DNA from: Actinomycetota bacterium
Lineage (GTDB): Bacteria > Actinomycetota > Actinomycetes > Mycobacteriales > Micromonosporaceae
DNA length: 64,000 bases
Reading direction: 5' to 3'
Assembly: GCA_005885555.1 (NCBI GenBank)
Contig: VAWN01000042.1
Coordinates: 4,172 to 68,171, forward strand
Positions within the stretch are counted from its first letter, which is position 1; the number at the start of each line of letters is the position of its first letter. Position numbers and translations under genes: made by a program. Positions 8,993 through 17,470 of this stretch are shown piece after piece. The notes below the pieces were generated by a model, which saw nothing but the letters and a program-made list of their open reading frames with translations, was not told the DNA's origin and searched no databases.

Positions 8993-10219
8993 TTGCATCG
9001 CTTCGAAGCGGACCAGCTCATTCCCGGCCGGGGAGAGCCCGTTCGCGACGCTGTTGTCATTGTCGATGGAACAACGATCAGCTACGCCGGTCCGGCAGCG
9101 ACGGCACCCGAGTCGCCAGACAGCACCACCACCGTGCGGACGCACACGGTGATGCCTGGCCTGTGGGACAGCCACGTCCATCTGATGGGTCTGCGGACCG
9201 CGGACGTCGACACGCTGCCGCGCGAGCCGGTGGCACTGCGCGCTGCCCGCGCCACCTCCGACCTCCGGGCGGCGCTCGACGCCGGTATCACCTCCGTGCG
9301 CGAGGTGGGCGGGCTCGGCATCCACCTCGCCAGGGCGGTAGAGGAGGGTACCGTGGTCGGCCCGTCGGTCTACGCGGCCGGCTCCGCACTGTCAACCACG
9401 GGCGGGCATGGCGACCTGCACAGCTATCCGCTGGAGTGGATGGCTGACTTCGCGCACACCGGCGGCGAGCTGCGGCTGGCCGATGGTGTCGACGAGTGCA
9501 TCCGGGCGACACGTGAGCAGCTCCGGCGCAATGCCAAACTGATCAAGATCTACGCGTCCGGTGGTGTGTTGAGCGAGGTCGACCACCCGATCCACCAGCA
9601 GTTCACGGTGGCGGAGATGCGGGCGATCGTCGAGGTCGCCGCGATGAGCGACCGGATCGTCGCCGCCCACTGTCACGGCAAGCCGGGCATGATGGCCGCG
9701 CTGGAGGCGGGGATCCATACCATCGAGCACGGAACGTTCCTCGACGAGGAGGCGGCCCAGGCGATGCGCGAGTGCGGCGCGATGCTCGTGACGACCCGCA
9801 CGATCTTTCAGGAGCTGCTCGAAAGCGGCGAGATCCCGCCGTACGCCATGACGAAGCTCCAGGCGACCGTGGACCGGCATGCCGACGCACTCGCCCTGGC
9901 GCGGGAGCAGGGTGTGACCATCGCAGCCGGTACCGATGTCGCGCTGACCGGGGCCGAGTTGCCGGACTCGTGGGGACGCAACGGTCGGGAGCTGCCGTTG
10001 CTCGTCAGCCTAGGTTTCTCGGCGCTGGAGGCGATCGAGGCGGCGACGGCGAACGGACCAGGCACGCTGGGGCCGCAGGCGCCGCGCTCCGGTCAGCTCG
10101 TCGCGGGATACGACGCGGACCTGCTGACCCTCGACCTCGACCCGCTCGCCGACGTCTCGGTGCTGGCGAAGCCCGCGAACATCACCGGTGTCTGGAAGGC
10201 CGGCCGCCGGGTCAAGTAG
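8993..10219 (+). CDS. Metal-dependent amidohydrolase (imidazolonepropionase-like)
   Basis: Amidohydrolase-superfamily enzyme of 408 residues, probably a peptidase/hydrolase of the Xaa-Pro dipeptidase-like or imidazolonepropionase-like group. Ligand motifs are in order: SHVHL (first two His), LIKIYASGG (candidate carboxylated Lys), AAHCHG, IEHGTFL and AAGTDVA (final Asp). The N-terminal beta-sandwich begins immediately at the start and is closed by the C-terminal strands. The only start upstream of the conserved N-terminus is TTG at 8993, because an in-frame stop sits at 8978-8980; there is no clear ribosome site, so a leaderless message is possible. It is followed after 45 bases by a NIPSNAP-like gene. 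Confidence 0.88.
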   Translation: MHRFEADQLIPGRGEPVRDAVVIVDGTTISYAGPAATAPESPDSTTTVRTHTVMPGLWDSHVHLMGLRTADVDTLPREPVALRAARATSDLRAALDAGITSVREVGGLGIHLARAVEEGTVVGPSVYAAGSALSTTGGHGDLHSYPLEWMADFAHTGGELRLADGVDECIRATREQLRRNAKLIKIYASGGVLSEVDHPIHQQFTVAEMRAIVEVAAMSDRIVAAHCHGKPGMMAALEAGIHTIEHGTFLDEEAAQAMRECGAMLVTTRTIFQELLESGEIPPYAMTKLQATVDRHADALALAREQGVTIAAGTDVALTGAELPDSWGRNGRELPLLVSLGFSALEAIEAATANGPGTLGPQAPRSGQLVAGYDADLLTLDLDPLADVSVLAKPANITGVWKAGRRVK

Positions 10220-10264
10220 TGGCAGTCCGGCCGGGAAACGGCCACGAACCTTGAGGAGCAGGTC

Positions 10265-10581
10265 ATGGGGGACAGCGAACACAGCCTGTTGGAGTTGCGT
10301 CTGTTCAAGCTGCATCCCGGCACCCGGGAGGAGTTCCACCGGATCAGTCGCGACGGGACGGTCCCGCTGATGCGCCAGCTCGGCATCACGGTGGTGGCGC
10401 ACGGACCGAGCCTGAACGACGACGAAAGCTACCACCTGCTGCGGACGTTCTCGTCCGAACAGGAGCGGATCGACTGTCACAGTCGCTGTACGCCACCGAG
10501 GAATGGGAACGCAACTACGACGCGCCGGTGATGGCGATGATCCGGGAGTACCACACGGTCGTCATGCCCCAGCCCTCCTGA
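10265..10581 (+). pseudogene. NIPSNAP-family protein, frameshifted
   Basis: Starts at ATG with GAGGAG eight bases upstream, just behind the amidohydrolase gene. The first frame reads a NIPSNAP-type ferredoxin-like domain (LLELRLFKLHPGTREEFHR, later YHLLRTFSSEQER). At about 10465-10468 the homology moves to another frame, which continues SLYATEEWERNYDAPVMAMI to a stop at 10579-10581. One missing base near GAGCGG explains it. Uninterrupted, the protein would be about 105 residues, normal for the family. It is either a recent inactivation or a sequence error. Confidence 0.75.
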
Positions 10582-10599
10582 GCCGCCGAAGAGGCTGCG

Positions 10600-10947
10600 T
10601 CAACGTCCCTTCTCCGCGAAGTAGGCGGCGGCGACCCGCTTCGGGACGCACATGGACCACGCCTCGACGAGCAGCTCCGTCAGTTCCGCCTCGTCGATCT
10701 CGGCGAGCCGCACGCGTACCCAGTTGTAGCGCATGTCCGACGGGACCGGCAGCTGGAACTTGGTGGGTTCGGCGTCGAGCAGGGCCGCCCGTTCCTCCTT
10801 GGGGAACGCGAATCCCATCGTGGTCTCGTCTCTGGACAGCGACGCCCAGACGATGCGCCCGATGTAGAACTTGACCCGGTCGCCGACCAGGCGTTCCTCG
10901 GTGCGCGGCAGCGGCAGCGCGATCCGCCGGACGTCGTCGACAGTCAC
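10600..10947 (-). CDS. MmcQ/YjbR family protein
   Basis: A 115-residue protein of the MmcQ/YjbR fold (CyaY-like DNA-binding-type alpha/beta domain). It shows the usual opening with VRRIALPLPRTEE, the central strand block VKFYIGRIVWASL, and a C-terminal helix with YNWVRVRLAEID. GTG at 10947 overlaps the VOC stop as GTGA, with GGAAGAG upstream; GTG at 10950 is an alternative. It is the last of three coupled minus-strand genes. The biochemical role of the family is not known. Confidence 0.82.
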   Translation of the reverse strand: MTVDDVRRIALPLPRTEERLVGDRVKFYIGRIVWASLSRDETTMGFAFPKEERAALLDAEPTKFQLPVPSDMRYNWVRVRLAEIDEAELTELLVEAWSMCVPKRVAAAYFAEKGR

Positions 10948-11378
10948 CACGGTGACTCTTCCCGCCCCGCGTACTCCACCAGCTCGATCAGCATCCCGGC
11001 CGGGCGCCGCAGGTACATGAAGGCCACCCGCATCCCGGGCCGCGCTCCGTTGCACGGCTGGGGGTCGACCGCCACGAAGCCGTGGGTACGCAGCCTCTCC
11101 AGCTCCCTGTCGATGTCGTCGACCACGAACGCGATGTGGTAGAGGCCGGGACCGGAGCGGGCCAGGCGCCCGTGGACCGAGGAGTCCTCGCGCGCCGGCG
11201 CGACAAGCTCCACCGCCGGCTCGGCCGGCCCGCTGCCGTACTGCCAGAAGTCACAGGACACGCCGTAGTGTTCGGCGACCCCGGTGTCGGTGCGTTGCAT
11301 GCCCAGCGCTGTCAGGTATGGCTCAAGGGCGAGCGGGTCGTCGGTGGCCACGCCGACATGGTCGATACGCAGGATCAT
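10944..11378 (-). CDS. VOC family protein, methylmalonyl-CoA epimerase-like
   Basis: A 144-residue vicinal-oxygen-chelate protein with two beta-alpha-beta-beta-beta repeats. Metal ligand candidates are His in RIDHVGVA, Glu in AVELVAPA, His in YHIAFVV and Glu in MLIELVEYA, the pattern of glyoxalase/methylmalonyl-CoA epimerase proteins. Substrate specificity is uncertain. It is separated by one base from the upstream gene and overlaps the YjbR gene by four bases. Confidence 0.85.
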   Translation of the reverse strand: MILRIDHVGVATDDPLALEPYLTALGMQRTDTGVAEHYGVSCDFWQYGSGPAEPAVELVAPAREDSSVHGRLARSGPGLYHIAFVVDDIDRELERLRTHGFVAVDPQPCNGARPGMRVAFMYLRRPAGMLIELVEYAGREESPW

Positions 11379-11379
11379 G

Positions 11380-12048
11380 TCACCCCCTCGCCGCGCGATC
11401 GCCGGTGCTCTCCCGCGTGCACACGAGATAACAGTAGTCGTCGAGCAGCTTCGCCACCTGCCGGCCGGGACGGCCGAGAACGGCCGGCAGCTCGGCGAGC
11501 GGTACCCCCGCCTCCGCCATCAGTTGCCGCGCCCACCGACGGCCGAGGCGCTGGTGGGCGGCGTACGCCGCCGCGTCCCGGGAACCGTGGAGGCGTTGCG
11601 CGATCGCCCGGTCCCAGGGCATGAGCGCATCGGGGCGCAGGGCGTGCAGCATCTTGGCCGCCGCGGTCGGTCCGAGCGATCGCGGTCGTCGTCCCGGTAC
11701 CGCCGGCGTCGCGGCGAGTTCCGCGTACGCTTGCGCCGCCTGCAGGATGGCGTTGTCGTCCAGTTCCCCGAGTTGGATCTGCGCAGCCGGGAGGCCGTTG
11801 TGCCAACGGCTCCACCAGGCGGCCACACCGGTGTCGAAGAGGTCGGGCTCGCCCGCCACCGGGTACCGCAGCCGGCAACCCCACGCGTTCAGCCAGCGCA
11901 GCAGGGCCTGACGGTGGCCGGCGAGCGCTGGATCGATGCGCGGGGCGGTGACCCGGATGAGCGTCGCCGACGAACGATCGGCCCATGTACCGGGGAACTC
12001 CGCAGCGGCCGCCCGCACACTGACGAGGTCTGGTCCGACAATCGACAT
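11380..12048 (-). CDS. Hypothetical actinobacterial protein
   Basis: A 222-residue soluble protein I do not recognise. It is rich in Trp and Arg. A conserved-looking block around TAAAKMLHALRPDALMPWD resembles helical motifs of small uncharacterised actinobacterial proteins. No signal peptide or membrane segment is present. The start is uncertain: ATG at 12048 is chosen, but GTG at 12102 would add 18 residues and neither has a good ribosome site. It is the first gene of the three-gene minus operon with VOC and YjbR. Confidence 0.6.
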   Translation of the reverse strand: MSIVGPDLVSVRAAAAEFPGTWADRSSATLIRVTAPRIDPALAGHRQALLRWLNAWGCRLRYPVAGEPDLFDTGVAAWWSRWHNGLPAAQIQLGELDDNAILQAAQAYAELAATPAVPGRRPRSLGPTAAAKMLHALRPDALMPWDRAIAQRLHGSRDAAAYAAHQRLGRRWARQLMAEAGVPLAELPAVLGRPGRQVAKLLDDYCYLVCTRESTGDRAARG

Positions 12049-12102
12049 GGTGCCGAAACTACCCGGCTGGTCAATCCGACGGTAGGCGGGGAAAGTCACC
12101 AC

Positions 12103-12442
12103 ACATACACCGCGATTTCCGGATAAGAGTTGTCAGTGGTGACTCCGATCCGGGAGTTGACGGCAGGATCCTTGAGAGCCAGGGGTAGAAATGAGGAGCG
12201 CCCTCGGGGGGAGGTGCAACGGGGTCAAATCATCAGACACCAGTGTCCGTGTGGTCGATGCTTCGGCTTCGAGTCGCAGGCCCGCACGTGACTGTCCATC
12301 GGTCGGCGGTCGGCACAGCGCCGCATATCAGCGGTGACTGAGGCCCTCCGGAGTCGGCGGCCGGTGAAGAGTTCCACCCGCGCGTCGTTGTCTCGTCACG
12401 ACGGCAGTTCGCCCTGCCCAAATCAACATGTGGAGGACAGCA
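12103..12442. other. Intergenic region, 340 bases
   Basis: Between the start of the hypothetical gene (minus) and the M1-like remnant (plus). It holds no convincing coding frame. Only a good ribosome site is visible at its right end: GGAGG at 12432-12436, six bases before ATG 12443. The region probably carries divergent promoters, but I could not place -10/-35 boxes. Confidence 0.5.
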
Positions 12443-13295
12443 ATGGCAGGTCCGACCGTGCCTGGACGCGTACCACGGCATGTTCGGGGTGGCATACCCG
12501 TTCGACAAGCTGGACCAGGTGTTCGCCCCGGAGTTCAGCGTCCTGTCGCTGGACCATCCGGCCTGCGTGCTGCTGCGCGAGCAGTACCTGTTCAGCTCGG
12601 CCGCGACCGCCAGCGAGCGGGAGACCCGGGCGGTCGTCCTCGCCCACGGCATCTCCCTGCAGTGGCTGGCCGGTCTGGTGACCAACCGGTGGTGGGACGA
12701 CCTGTGGCTCGGGCAGGCGTTCGCCGACTACATGGCGCACCGGATCACCAGCGAGGCGACGCGTTTCCCGGGGCCGCCGACCACGTTCGCCGCCCGGCGC
12801 AAGGGCCAGGCGTACGTCGCCGACCAGCGCCCGTCCACCCACCCGGTCAGCCTGGCCGGTCCGGACGTGCAGACCGTGCTGCTCGACCTGGACCGGATCT
12901 CGTACTTCAAGGCCCACTCGGCGCTGCGCCAGCTCGCCACCCGGATCGGCGACGAGACGCTGCGCGCCGGCCTGCGCACCTACTTCACCCGGCACGCCTA
13001 CGGGACCGCGACGTTCGCCGACTTCCTCGCCGCGCTCAGCGAAGCCGCCGGTACCGACATGTCGGGCTGGGCCGACAGCACCGCACCGGTACACATCGGT
13101 GCGGGCGCGTCGATCCCGTTCATCGCCACGTTCCAGGAGCTGTTCCCCGAGGCCACGATCCTCGTGACCGGTGTCGAGGATCCGGACACCCGGGCCCACG
13201 CCCCCAACGAGAGCCTGCACATGGGCGACTTCGCGCGGGTGTGCCTCGCGGAGGCGCTATTGCTCGCGAAGCTCGGCGAGCCGCCGGCTCCCTAG
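12443..13295 (+). pseudogene. Chimeric peptidase remnant: dead M1 aminopeptidase core joined to M20 C-terminus
   Basis: A good ribosome site and ATG at 12443 open a frame (MAGPTVPG) that does not continue into the recognisable protein. The recognisable frame begins just before ATG 12480: MFGVAYPFDKLDQVFAPEF, an inner piece of an M1 aminopeptidase N (normally about 840 residues). The GAMEN-type substrate motif is absent, HExxH reads HGISLQ and the third ligand motif NESFA reads GQAFA, so the metal site is lost. After DMSGWA the sequence switches to the C-terminal end of an M20-type dipeptidase (SIPFIATFQELFPEA, then ESLHMGDFARVCLAEALLL). It looks like two gene pieces joined by deletion. Translation from 12480 would give 271 residues; no ribosome site is seen there. 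Confidence 0.7.
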
Positions 13296-13324
13296 GCGGC
13301 ACAGCTTCCCTAGGCGGCACAGCT
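13289..13324. repeat. Tandem 18-bp direct repeat at remnant 3' end
   Basis: Two perfect head-to-tail copies of TCCCTAGGCGGCACAGCT. The first copy contains the TAG stop of the chimeric peptidase remnant; the second is downstream. It is a recent local duplication next to a rearranged gene. Confidence 0.8.
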
Positions 13325-13340
13325 CACGCCGGCGGCCGGC

Positions 13341-16300
13341 TCAGTCGTCGTCGTGGTCGTCGGACCGCGGTACCGGTACGAACGGCTGCTGGCCCGGGGT
13401 TCCCTGGCCCGGGGGCTCGATGGTGACCTCGACGTCGAATCCCGACCGCACCTCGTAGGTGGCCGCGGTCCCCCGGGTGAGCCCGAACTTCCGCAGGGTC
13501 GCGTCGTGATCGACGACCATGGCCGGGTCGGGCGCCTCGCCTTCCCACTTCGCGAGCAGGTCGGCCAGCGGCATGCGTTGGCCGCCCTCGACGTGCGCCC
13601 GGATCGCCTGCCCTCCGCCGGCCTTGCCGAGAGCCGCCTGGTTGTACCGCACCACCGGGAGGTCGCGGGCGGCCTCGTCGGCGGGTACCCCGGAGCGGAC
13701 CTGCTGTTCCAGTTCGAGCACCGAGCGGAGATGCTCCACCTCGACGACGCGCACCGTCCGCAGTTCGGCCACGGGTACCTCCAGCATCCGCATGAGCCGC
13801 ATGGTGAGGTACTCGCTCAGCGGGACCGGCTGGCCGTCGACCTGGACCACGCGTGCCTCCTTCGGCACCTGGTTCAGGTCGATCTGGATCGCCTTGAACT
13901 CGCCGGTCTGCGGGTTGTACCCGCGGGTGGCGTGGCCGAAGCCGCGGTGACCGGACAGTTCGGCGTCGATGGTCGCGACCCGGGTACCGTCCGGTTCCGT
14001 CGTCACCTCGGACGGCTTGAACGTCCACTCGCCGACCTGGGCTGCCGTCGGGTCGATGTTCAGCGGCGGTTCCCCGCCCTCCGGCGGCGGCTCGCCGGTC
14101 TTCAGGCCGGGGATGAACTTGGCGAGCCGCGCGAGCAGCGGCGCCAGGAGCAGGGCGGTGAGCAGGTTCTTGTCCCACGGCTGGCCGGTGAGCAGGTTGC
14201 CGATCGTGTTCGCCACGACGGCGCTGAGCTCCAGCACGGCGAACCCGCCGACCACACTGCCGGCGAGGCCCAGGCCGCCGAGGAAGGCGGTACCGAAGAC
14301 GAAGGCCGCGGCGCCCACCCCGCCGACGAGGCCGCCGATGAGGGCACTGTCGAGGACCCCGTCGAACACCTGCCAGCCGTGCTTGTTGGGGTCGCGGATG
14401 TTCTTCGTCAGCGTCCCCGCCGCGCCGGCCGCGGCACCGGCGGCGACCCCGGCGGCCACGATGACGAACGGGGTCGCCGTGCCGGCGGACACGATGATGA
14501 TCGCCGCGACGGCCAGGCCGACGAGGAGCCCGACGAGGAACTCCGGACTGGTGATCGAGTCCCACAGGTCGTGGAACTGGTTGGACAGCCAGCTGCGCTT
14601 CGCCCGTTCGGCGGCCCGGGCCTGGCCGGCGTCGATGTTGGCGGTCAGCGAGTTGGTGACGCTGGCGGTCGCGGTACCCAGCTCGGCCACCTGGTCCTCC
14701 AGGCTGCCCTGGTGCTGGCCGAGCAGCTCGTCCAGGCCGGGCAGCGCGGTGCCGAGGTGCGCGTCGAGGACATCGCCGAACTGCGTGACAGTGGCGTCGC
14801 CGGAGGCGCGGGTGGCGTCCGCGGCGGAGGCCATCGTGTCGCGCGCGCCGCCACCGATCTGTCCCAGGGCCGCGCCGCCACCGTCCGCCTGCTGGTCGAG
14901 GCCGCTGGTCGCGGTACCGGTCGTCGTGGTGAACGCCTCGGCCACCTGCGACCGCATGCCGGCCAGGCCGCCCGCGAGGTCGCCGGCCCGGTTGCGGACC
15001 CCGGCGTCGAGCTGGTCCACCGTGGCGCTCAGCTCCTGGCTGGCGGCGTCGCCGAACTCGCCGGCGGCCGCTTCGTCCGCCGGTGCCGCGGCGAACTGCG
15101 CGACGAGCCCGTTCACCTGCGCGGTCAGCTCGGCGGTGGCCGCGTCAGCCCCGCGTCGCAGGTCGTCGGCGGCCTGCTGGCCCTGCTCGACCAGCGCCGC
15201 CGACGCGTTGCCGGCGTCGCGCTGGAGGGCACCGACGGCCTCCGTCTCGGTACCGTCGATCGCCGCCACCGTGTCGTCCCGCTGCTGGGCCAGCGCGCCG
15301 CGGCCCTGCGCGGTCGTCTGGTCGATCGCGGTCGCCCCGCGCCCGGCGTCCTCACCGAGGACGCTGGCGACCGGGTCGAGGTGGCCGCCGAGGTCGGCCG
15401 AGAGCTGCGTACCCATGCTCTCCAGCGCGCCGGCAACCTCCTCGCCCTGGCCGCGCATGCCGGCGGCGGCGTCCTGGGCACCCTGCGAGATCTTCGTGAC
15501 CGCGTCGCCGCTGAGGTTCCGTGCCACTGCGGTCTGCGCATCCCGTACCGACTGGTCTGTCTCGGTGACTCCCGCGGCCTTGGCGGCGCCGATCTCCTGG
15601 GCCGCCGCGGCCTGCCCGTCGGCCCCGGCCTGGACGCGCGCGACGGTGGCGGCTGCGGCGTCGCGCGCCTGCGCGGCCCGCTGCTGCCCGGCCGCGACAG
15701 CCTGGGCCTGCCGGTCCTGCACCACTCCCGCCGCCGTGGTGACCGCACCCTGCTGCCAGGCCGCCAGTCCGGTCCGGTGCTCCTCCGCCGCCGCAGTGAC
15801 CTGCGCGTCCTGCGCGGACGCGGCGTCCTGGACCCCGGTGCGCGCGGCCGCCGCCCCGGCGCCGACGGTCGTGACCGCCTCGGTGAGCGCGGCGTCCGTC
15901 GCGGTCTGCTGCTCGCGTACGGCCGCGTCGATCGCCGTCACGCCGGCGTCGACGCCCTGATCGAAGCGGGCGACCTCGGCCGCGTGCAGGGCGGCGAGGC
16001 GCGCGATCGCGTCCTGCTGGTGCGGGGTGGGCGCGGCCGGCAGGGCCAGCGCCGGTCCGGCTGCCGCGGGTGGGGCCTGGACGCCCGCTCCGGTGACCGG
16101 CGAGCCGGCCGGTGCGGCGGCCGGCGGTGCGGCGGTCGCCGCCGGCTGTGGCATCGGCGCGACGCTCGTCGCGGGCAGGGGAGCAGGAGTGGGTACCGGC
16201 ACCGACGGCGCCGCTTCGCTGCCGGCACTGGTACCGAGGAGCCGGGCGAGCGCGGCGTTGCCGGCGTTGAGGTTCAGCACGCCGGGGCCGAGGGCGCCGC

Positions 16301-16496
16301 GGTCGCCGGACGCCGAGCCGCCCGCATCGGTGTAGAGGCGGCTCAGGGCCGCGTTGCCCGGTCCGGCCGCGGCCACCGCCGCATCAGGCGAATCCGGCCC
16401 GGCGACCGGTTGCTCGCGCGCGGCTGCCGTGGTCAGCGGGTCGGCGTCGCGATCCTCGGCCTGCCGCACCTCGCGCGTATCCGACTGCCCGGCCAC
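13341..16496 (-). CDS. Large GNAAL-repeat protein with coiled coil and membrane region (eCIS/polymorphic-toxin-like)
   Basis: A protein of about 1051 residues. The N-terminus carries two GNAALxRL motifs (GNAALSRLYTD, GNAALARLLG) and a Pro/Ala linker. Residues about 160-640 are an Ala/Gln/Asp-rich helical region with heptad-like repeats. About residues 655-800 hold several Gly/Ala-rich hydrophobic segments, and the C-terminus is a soluble domain of about 220 residues with no recognised fold. GNAA-type motifs are common in actinobacterial proteins linked to contractile injection systems and their cargo (family knowledge), but no sheath, baseplate or DUF4157 gene is present here. GTG at 16496 is chosen; TTG at 16523 is possible; neither has a clear ribosome site. 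The role is open. Confidence 0.65.
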   Translation of the reverse strand: MAGQSDTREVRQAEDRDADPLTTAAAREQPVAGPDSPDAAVAAAGPGNAALSRLYTDAGGSASGDRGALGPGVLNLNAGNAALARLLGTSAGSEAAPSVPVPTPAPLPATSVAPMPQPAATAAPPAAAPAGSPVTGAGVQAPPAAAGPALALPAAPTPHQQDAIARLAALHAAEVARFDQGVDAGVTAIDAAVREQQTATDAALTEAVTTVGAGAAAARTGVQDAASAQDAQVTAAAEEHRTGLAAWQQGAVTTAAGVVQDRQAQAVAAGQQRAAQARDAAAATVARVQAGADGQAAAAQEIGAAKAAGVTETDQSVRDAQTAVARNLSGDAVTKISQGAQDAAAGMRGQGEEVAGALESMGTQLSADLGGHLDPVASVLGEDAGRGATAIDQTTAQGRGALAQQRDDTVAAIDGTETEAVGALQRDAGNASAALVEQGQQAADDLRRGADAATAELTAQVNGLVAQFAAAPADEAAAGEFGDAASQELSATVDQLDAGVRNRAGDLAGGLAGMRSQVAEAFTTTTGTATSGLDQQADGGGAALGQIGGGARDTMASAADATRASGDATVTQFGDVLDAHLGTALPGLDELLGQHQGSLEDQVAELGTATASVTNSLTANIDAGQARAAERAKRSWLSNQFHDLWDSITSPEFLVGLLVGLAVAAIIIVSAGTATPFVIVAAGVAAGAAAGAAGTLTKNIRDPNKHGWQVFDGVLDSALIGGLVGGVGAAAFVFGTAFLGGLGLAGSVVGGFAVLELSAVVANTIGNLLTGQPWDKNLLTALLLAPLLARLAKFIPGLKTGEPPPEGGEPPLNIDPTAAQVGEWTFKPSEVTTEPDGTRVATIDAELSGHRGFGHATRGYNPQTGEFKAIQIDLNQVPKEARVVQVDGQPVPLSEYLTMRLMRMLEVPVAELRTVRVVEVEHLRSVLELEQQVRSGVPADEAARDLPVVRYNQAALGKAGGGQAIRAHVEGGQRMPLADLLAKWEGEAPDPAMVVDHDATLRKFGLTRGTAATYEVRSGFDVEVTIEPPGQGTPGQQPFVPVPRSDDHDDD

Positions 16497-16565
16497 GCAA
16501 CGAGAGTATGGAGCGCAGGGCAACTCGCGCGGACACTGACAGCAACCCGACGCGGGGTGGCTGGA

Positions 16566-17393
16566 TCATAGGGTTCCGACCGGGATGCCCTTGACTACGA
16601 GTGCGTGGCCGCCACCAGGGCCGAACACCGTCGTGAAACTGAATGTCGCATTCCCCGGCGGCGCCTTGCCGCTCAGGTTGATCTCGCCCGACTGCCGCCC
16701 ACCGGGCGCCACGTTCTCGGCCCACCGGCTGCGGAAGGCGTCGGCTTCGAGGGTTGTTCCGTCGGCGGCCACGAGTTGGCAGTTGTTGAATAGAGGCAGG
16801 GTGACCGGCTCGCTCCCCGCGTTCTGCACGGTCACATCGACTCTCGTGAAGTGAGTGGTGATCATCATCTGGGTGACCGTCATCGTCACGGCCCCGGCCT
16901 TACCCGACACCTGTCCCTGGAACACCACCGGACCGGACTCGTGGCCGGTCGCCCAACCGTACACGTACTGGACGCCGGCGGTCGCCGCGAGCCCTCCACC
17001 GCCGCAGACCAGGAGCAACCCCGCAAGCACGGCAGCCACGGGTACGACACGTTTGGGGGCAGGCACCGGCGGCCGCGGGCGGTACCCGCCACCGCCGTAA
17101 TCGCCGTAGCCGCCTCCCGACGGCTGCTGTTCATCGGGACGTTTGGCGAGGGCGTCGACGCCAGCCTTGATACCGGCGATCAACACGCCTGCCGCCGGTA
17201 CGAGAAGGATCTGCCAGGCGGCGGGGGCGCTCTTGGCCAGGAGGTTCGCCAGGACGGTGACGAACACCGCGACGGTCTCCACCGCGACCGCGATGAGCAC
17301 GACCTTGCCGACCTGGCCAGCCGTCGAGCCGCGCATCGGCGCCACCGCCTCCACACCTTCAGGCGCACGGTACGCGGATAACCGCGTCACCAC
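16566..17393 (-). CDS. Membrane protein with DUF4352-like extracytoplasmic domain
   Basis: A 275-residue protein. Two hydrophobic segments (about residues 28-50 and 58-75) come first, then a Gly/Tyr/Pro-rich cytoplasmic linker (GGGYGDYGGGGYRPRPP), a third segment (VVPVAAVLAGLLLVCGGGGL), and a C-terminal beta-rich domain. The pattern of strands such as FTRVDVTVQNAGSEPVTLPL is typical of DUF4352/telomeric-repeat-like immunoglobulin-type domains in actinobacteria. It is probably an envelope protein of unknown role. A start at GTG 17393 or 17390 is possible. It is divergent from the lipoprotein gene at 17471. Confidence 0.7.
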   Translation of the reverse strand: MVTRLSAYRAPEGVEAVAPMRGSTAGQVGKVVLIAVAVETVAVFVTVLANLLAKSAPAAWQILLVPAAGVLIAGIKAGVDALAKRPDEQQPSGGGYGDYGGGGYRPRPPVPAPKRVVPVAAVLAGLLLVCGGGGLAATAGVQYVYGWATGHESGPVVFQGQVSGKAGAVTMTVTQMMITTHFTRVDVTVQNAGSEPVTLPLFNNCQLVAADGTTLEADAFRSRWAENVAPGGRQSGEINLSGKAPPGNATFSFTTVFGPGGGHALVVKGIPVGTL

Positions 17394-17470
17394 AGTCGAG
17401 AAGCGGTCAGAACGGTTTCCGGGAACGGTCCCGGATGACCGGGCCGGCGCGGCTCCGTAGCGTCGGTGCT

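Noticed and set aside
10582-10599. Possible terminator between the NIPSNAP remnant and the YjbR gene
   Set aside because: The inverted repeat is too short and the gap only 18 bases.
12428-13426. A 332-codon plus-strand frame beginning near the good ribosome site
   Set aside because: Only its first few codons from ATG 12443 are plausible; the rest is Arg/Gly-rich and lies opposite the phase of the clear M1-like sequence.
13353-16571. Long plus-strand open frame of over 1000 codons opposite the GNAAL-repeat gene
   Set aside because: Its translation is rich in Arg, Gly, His and Val with no recognisable domain; it is the usual antisense shadow of a GC-rich gene, while the minus strand shows clear protein features.
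17419-17434. CCGGGA-ACGG-TCCCGG hairpin between the DUF4352-like and DUF4097-like genes as a terminator
   Set aside because: It lies between divergent starts, where a terminator is not expected, and the stem is only 6 bp in GC-rich DNA.
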